A stretch of DNA of 64,000 nt from Hirundichthys speculiger (GCA_018398805.1 JAGFBZ010001170.1:87001-151000), one strand, 5' to 3'. Shown: positions 38,901-46,951, counted from the first letter of the stretch. Notes: a model not told the origin generated them from the letters alone. Translations and numbers: made by a program.

Positions 38901-40124
38901 GTGCAGAGAGCTTTTTGAGTGGGTTTCCATGGTGGAGCAGCTGCATCCAAGCCAGACATCACCAAGTGCAATGCAAAGCGTCGGATGCAGTGGTGTAAAG
39001 CAGCCACCACTGGAGTGATTCTCTTGTCTGATGAATCACTCTTCTCCATCTGGTAATCTGATGGAAGAGTCTGGGTTTGGTGGTTGCCAGGAGAACGGTT
39101 CTTGTCTGACTACATTGTTCTAAGTGTAAAGTTTGGTGGAGGGGGGATTATGGTGTGGGGTTGTTTTTCAGGAGCTGGGCTTGGCCCCTTAGTTCCAGTG
39201 AAAGGAACTCTGAATGCTTAAACATACCAAGACATTTTGGACAATTCCATGCTTCCCAACTTTGTGGGAGACAGTTTGGATCTGGACCCTTCCTCTTCCA
39301 ACATGTTCCTCCTCCATTTTTGCACTTTGACAACAAAAATTCAACAGGTACCTTTCAGTCTCTTTTCAGGACTTATGAAGCATTCACCAGTGATGCCTTC
39401 AATTAAATAGAAAACAAAGGAAACATCTGTTTGTGTGCGAGTGAGTGCCGTTCTGCAGAAAAAGAGTAATATTTTGGGAAGGATTTTACATCCAAACCTT
39501 ATCCTTACCTCTCAATCCAACCTCTAATCGTAATGAGCAGTTCCAGGGAAAAGTAATGGAGTGTAAGCAGAGGTTTCTTCCATAACACCAAGGTTTCGCG
39601 TTCTTCGTTGTCTCTCTGCTTCGACTCCACCACTGAAGGCTCCAAGTCTACACACACACACAGACACACACACACACAAGGACACACACACAGATAAACC
39701 CAAGAAATATGAACATATTTAAATAAAAGCTACCCAGAAAATGAGAGGAAGCTGCAAACATATTAAATGCATAAATATAAGTATCTTTAACCCATTTAGA
39801 CCGAAGGTGCACTTTGCAATCTAGTAAAATCTGTATTTTTTAAATCCTAAAATCAGACAGAAACATGTAATAGAAACCATTTGACAGCTTAAAACTTTGT
39901 TTTTTAATCTTTGTCTTAATGTTCACTGACCTTGCACAAACTTTAAGAGACATATGCTTCTACTTTGCGTCCAGTCATAGCAGGATTAAAAACACATTTG
40001 ATGTGCTGCTCAGCTATATATCACCTGTCAGCTGTCCGTTTTTCTCCTCCTTGACACCCAGACTTCTCTGGAGTAGCTCTCTTTCGATCTCACGCTCTGG
40101 CATTTTTTTCACCTTCAAGGAGTC
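7265..40124 (-). CDS. vmp1: vmp1, vacuole membrane protein 1 (gene span, 3' end missing)
   Basis: Six minus-strand coding exons splice in a consistent frame into about 265 codons that align end to end with the N-terminal part of vertebrate VMP1 (human 406 aa). VMP1 is a multi-pass ER membrane protein with a VTT/DedA-type domain; it acts as a lipid scramblase and is needed for autophagosome formation and release of ER contacts. Visible hallmarks are the EERETLVLW segment before the first helix, two hydrophobic helices, [10 protein letters not shown], and [14 protein letters not shown]. All introns are GT-AG with matching phases. The exons after residue about 265 (rest of the VTT domain and C-terminus) are not in the window and must lie left of position 1. 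Frame is intact throughout, unlike the two neighbouring genes. Confidence 0.95.
7397..11139. other. vmp1 intron between coding exons 5 and 6
   Basis: No exon recognised. It contains the inverted-repeat element at 9244-9918. The rest is AT-rich unique-looking sequence with G-rich patches near 8200-8240. Confidence 0.75.
9244..9918. mobile_element. Non-autonomous DNA transposon, 675 bp, TA target duplication
   Basis: The left end reads CTGAATTGGCCCGAATACAT after a TA dinucleotide (9242-9243). The right end reads TATTCGGGCCAATACTG before TA (9919-9920); its reverse complement CAGTATTGGCCCGAATATAC is the same terminal repeat. Further inside, both ends carry matching GTCGTCTTNTAAT motifs. There is no transposase frame, so it is a MITE-like derivative. 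TA duplication suits the Tc1/mariner superfamily, but I cannot name the family. Confidence 0.8.
11140..11382 (-). CDS. vmp1: vmp1 coding exon 5, with an expanded acidic/Ala-rich linker
   Basis: Encodes [20 protein letters not shown], then [11 protein letters not shown], then a variable stretch, then [18 protein letters not shown]. Flanks match human VMP1 closely, but the stretch between CP and ISLW is 33 residues here versus 8 in human as I recall it. The extra part is Ala/Gly/Val/Glu-rich, keeps the frame, and sits in a loop. Exon is 243 nt, phase 0; acceptor TTTTTCAG|GGACCA, donor TGG|GTGAGT. Confidence 0.95.
13361..13413. repeat. Homopolymer pair C33 then A20
   Basis: A run of about 33 C is directly followed by about 20 A. 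On the minus strand it can form a G-rich run able to stack as a quadruplex. The exact lengths are unreliable in most sequencing chemistries. Confidence 0.95.
17021..17105. repeat. (AAT)n trinucleotide microsatellite
   Basis: Perfect AAT array of 85 bp. It directly precedes a possible antisense LINE 3' region (17106-17400). Confidence 0.98.
17106..17400 (-). mobile_element. Possible antisense L2/Rex1-like LINE 3' tail remnant
   Basis: The stretch TGTATTATTCCTACCACAGG followed by GAAATTTCTC resembles the reverse complement of the untranslated tail of fish LINEs, which often reads as ATTAATCCC-CAGGGGAAATTC and ends in a simple repeat, here the AAT array. The later GTCTGATGGCAGCAGGACAA also fits such tails. 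No coding part is left; this is recognition by resemblance only. Confidence 0.4.
22325..23522 (+). mobile_element. Degenerate Tc1-like DNA transposon, about 1.2 kb
   Basis: Inverted terminal repeats are visible. The left side at about 22355-22425 (CCCCTTGGAGTTACTGAACT ... TAAAATGTGATCTGATCTTC) matches the reverse complement of about 23440-23505 (CCCCTTGGAATTTACTGGTT ... TAAAATGTTATCTGATCTTC). Between them are decayed transposase-like pieces in plus orientation, notably TGGTCCAGTCAGAGTCCAGA at 22930-22949, the usual W-S-S-Q-S-P-D region of Tc1 transposases. A 26-bp poly(A) at 22882-22907 interrupts it. Many stops: inactive. Confidence 0.75.
24845..24985 (+). mobile_element. tRNA-derived SINE
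   Basis: The head looks like a tRNA gene with a box A-like AGCTCAGGTGATAGAGCGG and a box B-like GGTTTGACCTG about 40 bases on. A tail (TTCCCCTTCTCTCTGTCCCA ... CAATAATAAAAAG) follows that is common in fish SINEs. Such elements are copied by LINE reverse transcriptase and carry an internal RNA polymerase III promoter. Ends are approximate; I saw no clear target duplication. Confidence 0.7.
25900..26590 (+). mobile_element. R2/R4-like non-LTR retrotransposon C-terminal remnant
   Basis: The translated plus strand gives, across two frames, [40 protein letters not shown], then [35 protein letters not shown] and, further on, [17 protein letters not shown]. These are hallmarks of the C-terminal part of a fish LINE polyprotein usually labelled R2/R4 type. 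The PD-x-V-V-x-x-K-x-x-x-x-V spacing recalls a restriction-like endonuclease core. Stops and frameshifts make it non-functional. Clade assignment is from memory and less sure than the LINE call. Confidence 0.65.
26841..26960. repeat. (CA)n/(TA)n compound microsatellite
   Basis: CA tract, then about 27 bp of TA, then mixed CATA and CA units. Confidence 0.95.
27404..27432. repeat. Poly(G) run, about 29 bases
   Basis: An uninterrupted G run in vmp1 intron sequence about 500 bp from coding exon 4; it may form a quadruplex and its length is unreliable. Confidence 0.9.
27953..28063 (-). CDS. vmp1: vmp1 coding exon 4
   Basis: Encodes [20 protein letters not shown] and then [17 protein letters not shown]. 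The [21 protein letters not shown] stretch is nearly identical to human VMP1 and forms a transmembrane segment at the start of the VTT region. The exon is 111 nt (37 codons), phase 0 on both sides, with acceptor CCGCAG|TATGTG and donor CTG|GTAAGG. Confidence 0.97.
28064..29384. other. vmp1 intron between coding exons 3 and 4
   Basis: Contains a purine-rich stretch (28080-28300) and an 18-base G run (28587-28604). No gene or recognisable transposon seen. Confidence 0.7.
29385..29475 (-). CDS. vmp1: vmp1 coding exon 3
   Basis: Encodes (R)[19 protein letters not shown] and then [11 protein letters not shown], the first transmembrane helix and following loop; human has LWHRQSIVVSFLLLLAVLIA at this place. 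Acceptor TTCAG|GCTCTGG completes the split Arg codon; donor CAGAAG|GTGACT is phase 0. Length is 91 nt. About 10 kb of repeat-rich intron separates it from exon 2. Confidence 0.95.
30270..31215 (+). mobile_element. L2/CR1-like LINE reverse transcriptase fragment (inside Tc1)
   Basis: Plus-strand translation shows [35 protein letters not shown], an [10 protein letters not shown] active-site region (the second half of the catalytic tract) and then [20 protein letters not shown], in different frames. These are ordered motifs of an L2/CR1-clade reverse transcriptase. The end (CCCCATGGGCTATAAGAACT at about 31185) resembles the C-terminal FFPWAIRT end of these ORFs. Multiple frameshifts and stops; dead copy. 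Confidence 0.8.
31467..32065. mobile_element. Unclassified 599-bp DNA element, TTA duplication (inside Tc1)
   Basis: It is flanked by TTA on both sides (31464-31466 and 32066-32068). The related solo Tc1 copy has a single uninterrupted TTTAGTTTAATCAG here, which shows a clean insertion. Ends are inverted: CCACCAAGCA at the left and the reverse complement of TGTTTGGTGGG at the right. The inside has reiterated GACGT motifs (about 31490-31625 and again near 32047). No transposase is encoded. A short open frame of 71 codons at 31797-32012 is unrecognised. Confidence 0.7.
32586..33312 (+). mobile_element. LINE 3' end with (CTAAT)n tail (inside Tc1)
   Basis: The plus-strand frame ends [20 protein letters not shown] and [13 protein letters not shown] then a stop at 33112-33114, typical of the C-terminus of L2/Rex1-like LINE ORFs. 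An untranslated tail ends AATAAAGTATCTAATCTAAT with four copies of CTAAT (33290-33312). The 5' part (32586-32890) belongs to the same 203-codon open frame but I recognise no domain in it; its first residues (from 32503) are Tc1 sequence. Confidence 0.65.
33355..33632. mobile_element. Short interspersed fish repeat (inside Tc1)
   Basis: TTCAATTTTATTTGTATAGC, then TCTAGGCGCTTCACAGAGAC, then GTGGCAAGGAAAAACTCC match a very common teleost short repeat with a TTTATTTGTATAGC head and an AAGGAAAAACTCC motif. Similar heads occur at 24157 and 43975. Class uncertain (SINE-like or non-autonomous DNA element). Confidence 0.6.
34190..36400. repeat. Fish interspersed repeat split by a LINE
   Basis: Two outer parts (about 34190-34485 and 36068-36400) read as one known teleost repeat. 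The first part has AAACAGGTGAGTTTTGAGTC and GGTAAAGAGTTCCAGAGTTT; the second has CAGTGGAGCTGCTGCAGAAT and GGGCAGCAGAGTTATGGACG. Taking out the 34486-36067 insert and one copy of CAGAT restores continuity. No protein is encoded. Confidence 0.7.
34486..36067 (-). mobile_element. 5'-truncated L2/CR1-like LINE with CAGAT target duplication
   Basis: Minus-strand frames carry reverse transcriptase motifs in order: [20 protein letters not shown] (36054-35761), [20 protein letters not shown] (35792-35460), then [14 protein letters not shown] and [14 protein letters not shown] (35515-34877). The three frames mean at least two frameshifts, near 35780 and 35490. The 3' end is a short heptamer repeat (AAGGTTC on the plus strand, about 34486-34510). 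CAGAT flanks both sides (34481-34485, 36068-36072). Dead copy. Confidence 0.85.
36420..36620 (+). mobile_element. Tc1-like transposase fragment
   Basis: GTGATGATTCGGGTTGTTCT then GCAGCCACAGGACCTGAGCT and CCTTGCAGTCATTG match the transposase section encoding V-M-I-W-x-C-F-A-A-T-G-P-x-x-L-A-V-I of a fish Tc1 family. Short and degenerate; ends uncertain. Confidence 0.55.
38460..39310 (+). mobile_element. 3'-truncated Tc1-like transposon (second family)
   Basis: Starts at a terminal-repeat-like CACTATATTGCTAAAAGTAT after TA. The plus strand then encodes decayed transposase; near 39110-39200 it reads [20 protein letters not shown] and [11 protein letters not shown], the usual catalytic-domain stretch. 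It breaks off near 39310 after CTTCCTCTTCCAACATG, losing the last third and the right terminal repeat. Family differs from the TTGAAACC-ended elements at 30084 and 45239. Confidence 0.8.
39509..39647 (-). CDS. vmp1: vmp1 coding exon 2
   Basis: Encodes [20 protein letters not shown] followed by [20 protein letters not shown], matching the cytosolic segment and first hydrophobic stretch of human VMP1 ([26 protein letters not shown]). The acceptor lies in a TG-repeat tract (gtgtgtag|ACTTGG), so the exon begins right after a (CA)n microsatellite. The donor is GAGAG|GTAAGG, phase 2. The exon is 139 nt and joins both neighbours without a frame break. Confidence 0.95.
40025..40124 (-). CDS. vmp1: vmp1 first coding exon (start codon at 40103-40101)
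   Basis: The reading frame gives [20 protein letters not shown] then KNGQLT, which parallels the N-terminus of human VMP1 (MAENG... NGNFT) in length (26 versus 25 residues) and in the NG-x-x-T end. The donor ACAG|GTGATA leaves phase 1. The proposed acceptor, a pyrimidine-rich tract ending CCAG|GACTCC, places the exon start at 40124. The frame stays open upstream of the ATG, so an alternative upstream start in another exon cannot be excluded. The N-terminus of VMP1 is poorly conserved, so the start is inferred from length and position. Confidence 0.75.
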
Positions 40125-43100
40125 CTGGACAGACGAGAGACAGGCCTTCAGCTCAGCATCAGGCACACAGCTCATCAAACTGATACGGGTCAAAAACAAA
40201 TACAGTCTCACATGCAACCCCAAACACTCTCAGACGTCTCTGTATACGCTCCCACACACCAGCTGAACAGCCGGTGTTTTCCTGCCCCTGCATCTTGCAT
40301 GTTACCGGTAACTCGATCAGGTCCGTACGTGACTTAATGAGTGCTTTAAGAAACATATGTTGTTGACACTAGAAGCACATGCAAGTTCCTGCCAGTTCTG
40401 CTGTGTTTGCACAGTCTTAAAAGTAGATCACCCATGAATATGAAGAAATTCAGGCTGTGGAGGGAATGGAAATAACTGTGAACTCGATGGGCAGTCAGTG
40501 AACAATCCTCTGAGGATAACTCCATACCTCACAATTGAAAAAAGAATTTCTAAGTCCTTCTATTAACCAAGCTCCAACCCAGTAGGATTCAGCAGGGTGG
40601 ATCTGAGGTATAGTACAAAAAAAAAAAAAAAGATAAAAAGGCTGCACATATTCCTCCCGCTTGGCTTGACAATGAGTTCAACAGTTTAAGACAAGATATT
40701 ATGTTTTGTTTCTTTTGTGTCTCACTACTACACTACTCTGGTCTCTCAGGAATCTGTCAGTGAACAGAGAGATAGAGATAGAGATTTTGACACCAAGCTA
40801 TCCAGCTTGACATGGAAGCTCTCAGACTCACTGAGCTTCTTTTGAGGCTTCAGACACTGGACCTCACTGATGTAGTGGATACCGATGCCTTTTTAAAGGG
40901 GACATAGTATGGGTGAGCCGTTCAGATTAGCAGGATGTTGTGGCATTACAGACCCAGACCAGAGTAGAATTATCCAGCCACCCCATCTTTACCGCCACCT
41001 ATATTTGCTGCACCACAGAAGTGGGTAGCACAGAACAGTAACAGTGATTTCAAAAGGAGCCACACTATGCAGAAAATGGGGGTAGAGTACAGTTGAATTA
41101 CCAACTCCTCTCCCACAAACCAGCTGCTTCAAATAGAACTGAAAAGAAAGCTTTTTGTACTGTAAACCTGTACTATTTTGACCGGAACATGTCACAGACA
41201 TTTCATTAAGGACCTACGAGAATGACATCAACCTTTGAAATAAGGATCATAATATGTCTCCTTAAAAACCTACAGGAATCTAGTTGAAGCATTCTGAGAT
41301 TTCTTCCATGAGTTTAGGCTTAAGACTGATTTAATAGCACTCTGGGTCCAGCATGCGGAGGCGTTTTCCTGAAGGACATGTATACACATATCACCAAAGA
41401 ATGAGGCAGCAAGTACCGTGCAGTCAGGTTAATACAAGTATCATGAAAAGGAAAATAAATATCTTCTCAGACAATTAGACTGCTGGGCCTTTGGAGAGCT
41501 GATCCTGGCTTTCTCTGGGAACTGCAAACACAAGCTTTTCGATGCAGATGTTAAACCTGAAGGGTGCACACACAAACACACATCTCCACTAATCCCTAAT
41601 ATACCCTGTAATTTGTTCAGTTGTATTGGGTAGAACAAGGCCTTGTGCAACAACAGGGCTCAACAAAGGGCATTAATGTAAAAGGTCCTCGCAGAAATTT
41701 AGTTTTAAATCAGTTAAAACGGTGCCAAACATGCATCTCAGTTGCAGGTGAACAATATGTGATTTATGCTACAGAAGAGCAAATTTAATCAGAGTCCTTT
41801 ACTATCTTCGCAACCAGTGTCAGTAAATAGTTTCATAACAACCCTCTTGCTTGTGCGAGACACAGTAGCGCAGCACTGCTCCAGCCCTCAATTGCGCAAT
41901 CTCCCCTTCCAAAGCTGCCCAGACCAGCACGAGGGACGATGAGGGGCTCAAAAAACAGCAAAAAGCACAAGATGAGAAATTTGATCAGCTGTAACGAGTT
42001 CCCACATTTCAAACAGAGACAACCACAGCAATACAGAGTGGGTATAAATTCACCAAGTGTAAAACAAAGCAGGGCCTTTCTAAAGCACCAGTGTGCCTTT
42101 TAGCAATGCATCATGCAGAAAGAAAACTCACCGTTCAGCTGATGTTTCATCCACAAGGAGCTCTGGACTTAAAGAAAAGCTTGTGGTGGAGCCCTGGTTG
42201 CAATGTAGGGCAACTGTATGCTTACCCATGAGCTGCATCATAACTTGAGTACAGGGTGTGGTGATTTTGGGGGGTGGGTGGGGGTGGGGGGGCTGCTGGT
42301 GGACTACTACTGCTACAGGGGGGTGACAGGGAAAGGGGGGTGACAGAAAAGAGACACAAAAAAGAGGGAGAGATCTCATCATTTGCCCAGTAAAACCCCA
42401 AGAGAGCCAGTCTAATTAAAGACCTATAAATAAGTGGATCACTTTCCTGGAGCACACTTCAAACACTTCTCAGCCCTCTATAGGTTTCACAAACAGAGCA
42501 AGTGACTGGCATAGGGGCAAAGAGAGCTCAGCTAATTCCCAAAATGAACACAGGATGTCACACTTTTCAGGTCATAACTGCAGAGGGCTACGGATGCATA
42601 ACATCTTGTTTGAGTCTTTCACAGCATTAAATGTTCCCCTCCAGGTCCCTGTGAATCTGCAGGTGGAGGCTGCACCTGACTGAGTATGATCACAATTCAA
42701 AAAAAAAAAAAAAAAAAAAAAAGCTACAGAAGTCACAGTAATCAAAGGGACAGGGCTTCTGTTGTCAGGTACTTCCTGGATATACAATATACAGAAGTTA
42801 ATATTCTTATTTGTTTTAAAACATGACCTAGCTGATTTCTGTGGCATAGTCTTGGCTGGTTACCTAGAAATTGCACCACTAAAAACATATCACTTACATC
42901 TTACTGGGTCTTGACCTGTAATATTGCTGTTAGATTAAATTCCATGCGGGTTTCTTGGGTCACAGAAGAGGGAAATTGGATTTAAAAGAGAGTGAGGTAA
43001 AGCAGAGATTGATGCAGAAATGAGCATAAACGTGATATCAACTCCACATAACTACACTTTTACGTTGGAAAATCCTGTGGTACTCTACCTCCACCTGGCT

Positions 43101-44779
43101 GGGAATATTGGCGTAGTAACATGATCATATGTAACTCTGCATGATGTAACAACATGTACAGGAACAAGAATAACTCTGTGCTCTGTCGGTTCTCAGCCAG
43201 CTGGCCTCACAGAGTTGTCTCAGTTTACAGGATGGTGTCAGCACAAATTCACCTCACTATATGCAGACTCCATGATGGCAGATGATATACATATACATTG
43301 ATATTGATATATTGATTATTTACCCTTCCTTTCAGACAAAGACAGCTGGGATAGGCTTGAGTAGACCCTGTAAAGAAAGAAGCAGGTATAGATAACAGAT
43401 GAATGGACAGATGGATAAATATTGATGGTTTTAGCATATTCTTCCTCATTTGGGTGTTATTGGCAATTGCCAACTTTGAGGTGCATTACTGCCACCCACT
43501 GGGCTAGAGCATGGAAAATGAACTTGACAATTAATAAATAAATAAATAAAACATCAGCTTTACCAGCTGCCATTTACATACCACAGTGTTTCCCCAAGGA
43601 TGTTTTACAATCCAAGATTAAGCTTTAATTTTCTAAAACATTATATTATTTTGGTCTTCTTACTGTGTAGCCTTTATATTCCTTCAACATATGTTGGGCA
43701 GATCCAGGCTCATTGTGCCGTGTACATATAACCCTGAGAGTTTGTTTACCTATCATAGGGAGTATTATGTTAAATAGGAGCATGTTTAGTAAAAAAACAA
43801 AACAAATCAACACTTTTAGTATTGAGGGCATATATATGCTTGGATGTCTGTCTGAAGAAACTGCAGACTCTAAAATTTAGTTTTAGTTCGTTTGGCTATC
43901 AGCAAACCTTTTTAATTTCATTTGAGGTAATCTAAATCTGAAAGTATGTAATTCAGTAAATGGCTCAAAAAAAAAGGAAAGGCAAGTTTATTTGTAGAGC
44001 ACAATTCATACACAAAGCAATTCAAAGTGCTCAGAAGGCTCAGATTTACAAGGTATTGTGGCATCACAGTTGACATCCAGCTTCCCCATATTTATCTCAA
44101 CCTAATTTTATATTTTACCACATTTGCTGCGCCGAGGTTGGCAGTGCAAAAGCTATAACACCATTTTCAAAACGGTGGCATAAACCAGAAGGTCTGGGCA
44201 AATCCAGTCCTCCAGAGATGGTGTCCTGCATGTCTTAGATGCTTACCTGCTTTAGTGTATCTGATTCAAATGAATGGGTCATTAACAGAGAAGCTGATGA
44301 TGATCCATTCATTTAAATCAGGTGTGTTGTGGCAGGGAAACATTGCCCACTCCTGCCTAAAACTAGCTGTTATAAACAGAGCTTTACAGACATGTTTGAA
44401 ATAAGAACTTTTGTACTACTTTCCTTGTAATTTGGCCAAAGCATGCTACTCTTCATTAATACCTTGGGTAATTGTGTTTAAAAAAGCCTCTTTTGATATT
44501 GTGTTGCATCTGCACCCCTCTCCTCTGTGCCTTACTGACACAGTCAGTAATTCTTTTTTTCTGTTCAACTTTATTTCTAAACCTCCATCTTTTTGAGCAT
44601 GGCTGAGAGGTCTTCGGTCCCATCATTACTGTGTCTGCTCCGAGGCTTTTAAGTATTCGCATTTGAGTCGAGAGAAAAAAATGAATTTTTTTCTCCCCAG
44701 GTCCTGATTTTTATTTATTTTATCTATTTATTAGAGGACATGACATTTTTTTTTTTCCTCAAATGAAGTTTTACTTAAT
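40125..44779. other. vmp1 5' intron/upstream region, no confirmed exon
   Basis: No coding exon recognised. A possible non-coding exon (42226-42312, minus strand) is treated as a finding. Repeats seen are a poly(A) at 42699-42722, short fish repeat heads at 43975-44040, and a foldback repeat at 44180-44365. The transcription start of vmp1 is expected in or to the right of this region. Confidence 0.6.
44180..44365. mobile_element. Foldback MITE-like repeat
   Basis: Resembles a frequent teleost palindromic repeat with CCTGCTTTAGTGTATCTGAT on one arm and AAATCAGGTGTGTTGTGGCA on the other. ATTCAAATGAATGGGTCATT and TGATCCATTCATTTAAATCA form the inner arms. No coding capacity. Probably a hAT-type non-autonomous element; class is a guess. 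Confidence 0.5.
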
Positions 44780-44889
44780 TTATTCTAAAATATAAAATAA
44801 ATATATCGCTGATGACGTCATTATCAAGCGACTTCAGGGAAATGCAGCTTCCTTCCTTCATGTCATCAAAGCGTGGAACACAGCAGCAG
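44780..44889 (+). promoter_or_regulatory. ptrh2: ptrh2 promoter and non-coding exon 1; likely shared with vmp1
   Basis: A perfect palindromic CRE/ATF site TGACGTCA lies at 44813-44820, just downstream of an AT-rich TATAAAATAAATAT stretch. A donor-like CAGCAGCAG|GTATGA ends a candidate 5' untranslated exon at 44889. Human PTRH2 also has a non-coding first exon and faces VMP1 head-to-head. The transcription start itself cannot be read from sequence. Confidence 0.4.
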
Positions 44890-46424
44890 GTATGAACTTA
44901 TGAAAGTGCTCCTGCAGAATTATGTTCAGATACAGGAGGGTTTAAATTTGTGGTTGTATGTACCGGTTGCATTGCAGCTGGCACAGTGTTTGTACCCGGG
45001 AAGAGTTGGTGAGCCTTGTTAGCCCCACAAAGCCTTCGCTAACTACGTTAGTAACCTGTTAAGAGACCGAAATGTGCTCACATCGGCCACAGGACGCAAA
45101 AACAACTTGAGACAACCACTTATGAGTTTTCGCCATCCTGCAGAGCGAAGTGCGTCTGGATCAATGAAAATTTGAAAATGAAGGTTTCTGTGACAACTAG
45201 GTTAAGAATGAACTTGATATTTCAGCTTTATGTTTATTCACTTGAAACCGGAAGTTTACATACAATGTATGAAAAGACTATTTCTCAGAGGTTTGCATAC
45301 GTTTCCTTAGTGTTTGGTATTATTTGCCTTTAAACTGTATGTCTTGGGGTCAAATGTTTTGGATTTCCTTCCACAAGCAATTTATTCAAACAACGTTTTG
45401 CTGGAATTTCAGTCCATTCCTTCTGACAGAACCGGGTCAGCTATGGAGACTGTCTTGATTGCTTACGCCTTTTCAGCTCCCCTCACAGTTTTTCTATTGG
45501 ACTGAGATCAGAATTTTGTGATGGTCGCTCCAAAACATTGACTTTATTCTCCTTAATCCACTTTGTAACTAATTTCGTGTTATACTTATGATCATTGTCC
45601 TCGGTTGCGCCCAAGCTTTAACTTCCTGGGTGATATCATGAGATGTTGCTTAAAAATGTCTAAATAGTGTTATTTCCTCATGGTGTCATCTATTTTGTGA
45701 AGTGCACAGTCCCTCCTGCAGCAAAATCCTCCCACAACATGATGCTGCCACCCCCGTACTTCACAGATGGAGGGTGTTCTCAGCCTTTCGAGGTTCTCTT
45801 TTCTTCCAAATGAAACAATGGTTATTATGGCCAAACATTTCAATTTAGTTTAATCAGATCACAGGATGCGTTTCCAGAGATTAATGTGTTTTTCCTCTGG
45901 AAACTTGTTTCACTGTGGATAATGACACTTTTTCTCTCCCTCCTGACCAGTTTGATGACTGGACATTCCCATGGTGTTTATACTTGTGTATAATTGTTCA
46001 AATAGATCAATGTGGCACATTCAGGCATCTGGAAATTTTACCCAAGGGTAACCCAGACTTGTGGAGATCCCCAATTCTCTTCCTGACATGTCGGCTGATT
46101 TCTTTTGATTTTCCCATGGTGTCACACAAAGCAGTGTCGTTGAGATGTGCTTCCAATTAAGTCAGATATTGTCAATTCGCCTGTCAGAAGATTCCAAAGC
46201 CATGACATCATCAATAGGGCTTTCCCTCAATTGTTTAAAGGCAAAGTAATTTTAGTTACCGGTAATGTAAACTTATGACTTTGACCTAAAACAGGAAAAG
46301 TTTAGTATGATTTAGTGTCAGTGAGGGGAAAAAACAGTTATGTCTTTTATATAGTGTTCGTAAACGTCTGGTTTCAGTGGTATAAAGTGTAAATGAACTA
46401 ACAATTATTCCTCAAATGTTGCAG
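44890..46424 (+). other. ptrh2: ptrh2 intron 1, mostly Tc1 sequence
   Basis: Donor CAG|GTATGA at 44889/44890 and acceptor TTGCAG|GTTTAA at 46424/46425, ten bases before the ATG. About three quarters of the intron is the Tc1-like element at 45239-46379. Confidence 0.55.
45239..46379 (-). mobile_element. Solo degenerate Tc1-like transposon, about 1.14 kb
   Basis: The left end CACTTGAAACCGGAAGTTTA and the reverse complement of the right end CACTGAAACCAGACGTTTAC form inverted terminal repeats. The interior is minus-strand transposase with decay, including CATGATGCTGCCACCCCCGT at about 45739 and CCCATGGTGTTTATACTTGT at about 45968. These are shared with the nested copy at 30084-33850. The longest open frames are under 85 codons; no active transposase. 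Confidence 0.85.
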
Positions 46425-46434
46425 GTTTAACAAC

Positions 46435-46951
46435 ATGGATTTGTTATATGGTCCACTGGGCTTGGGCATAGCAGCAGGGCTGGGTTGTGGGCTCCTCCTC
46501 GGTTGGAACCTTCGGGCCCGGTTCGCCCCAACATCCAAGAGCCTAATGAAAGCGGTGGGGAGCAGCGCTGGGGAAGCAAGCGTGATGGGAGAAGGTGGCG
46601 AGTTTAAGATGATTCTGGTGGTCCGAAATGACTTGAAGATGGGCAAAGGCAAGGTCGCCGCCCAGTGCTCACATGCTGCGGTGTCGGCTTACAAGCAGCT
46701 TCAGCGCAGGAACCCCGACCTGCTCAAACAGTGGGAGTACTGTGGTCAGCCGAAGGTGGTGGTGAAGGCTCCTGATGAGGACACTCTCATCGATCTGCTT
46801 AGTCATGCCAGAGAAGTAGGGCTGACTGTCAGCCTCATCCAAGATGCAGGAAGGACACAAATTGCACCTGGGTCACGCACTGTGCTGGGTGTTGGCCCGG
46901 GCCCAGGCTGATCTGATTGACAGTGTGACGGGAGAGTTGAAGTTGTACTAG
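46435..46951 (+). CDS. ptrh2: ptrh2, peptidyl-tRNA hydrolase 2 (frame broken near the 3' end)
   Basis: Pth2-family enzyme that releases tRNA from peptidyl-tRNA; in vertebrates also called Bit1, anchored in the outer mitochondrial membrane with roles in cell survival. The frame starts [20 protein letters not shown], an N-terminal hydrophobic anchor, then the Pth2 domain with [60 protein letters not shown] and [20 protein letters not shown]. All coding sequence is in one exon, as in human. After GVGPGP, one extra G (near 46903-46905) causes a stop at 46912-46914 region; the +1 frame carries the expected ending [13 protein letters not shown] with its stop at 46949-46951. Human PTRH2 is 179 aa; this would be about 171 without the extra base. 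Confidence 0.95.

Larger units (their letters stand above)
29476..39508. other. vmp1 intron between coding exons 2 and 3: transposon graveyard
   Basis: Ten kilobases with no gene. It holds a nested Tc1-like element (30084-33850), a LINE inserted into a fish interspersed repeat (34190-36400), a Tc1-like fragment (about 36420-36600) and a truncated Tc1-like element (38460-39310). Positions 36950-38440 show nothing I can identify. Confidence 0.8.

Noticed and set aside
39625..39690. CA repeat at vmp1 exon 2 as part of the coding region
   Set aside because: The conserved protein begins exactly after a TAG acceptor at the edge of the repeat; the repeat is intronic.
46398..46860. Minus-strand frames opposite ptrh2
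   Set aside because: Shadows of the ptrh2 coding exon.
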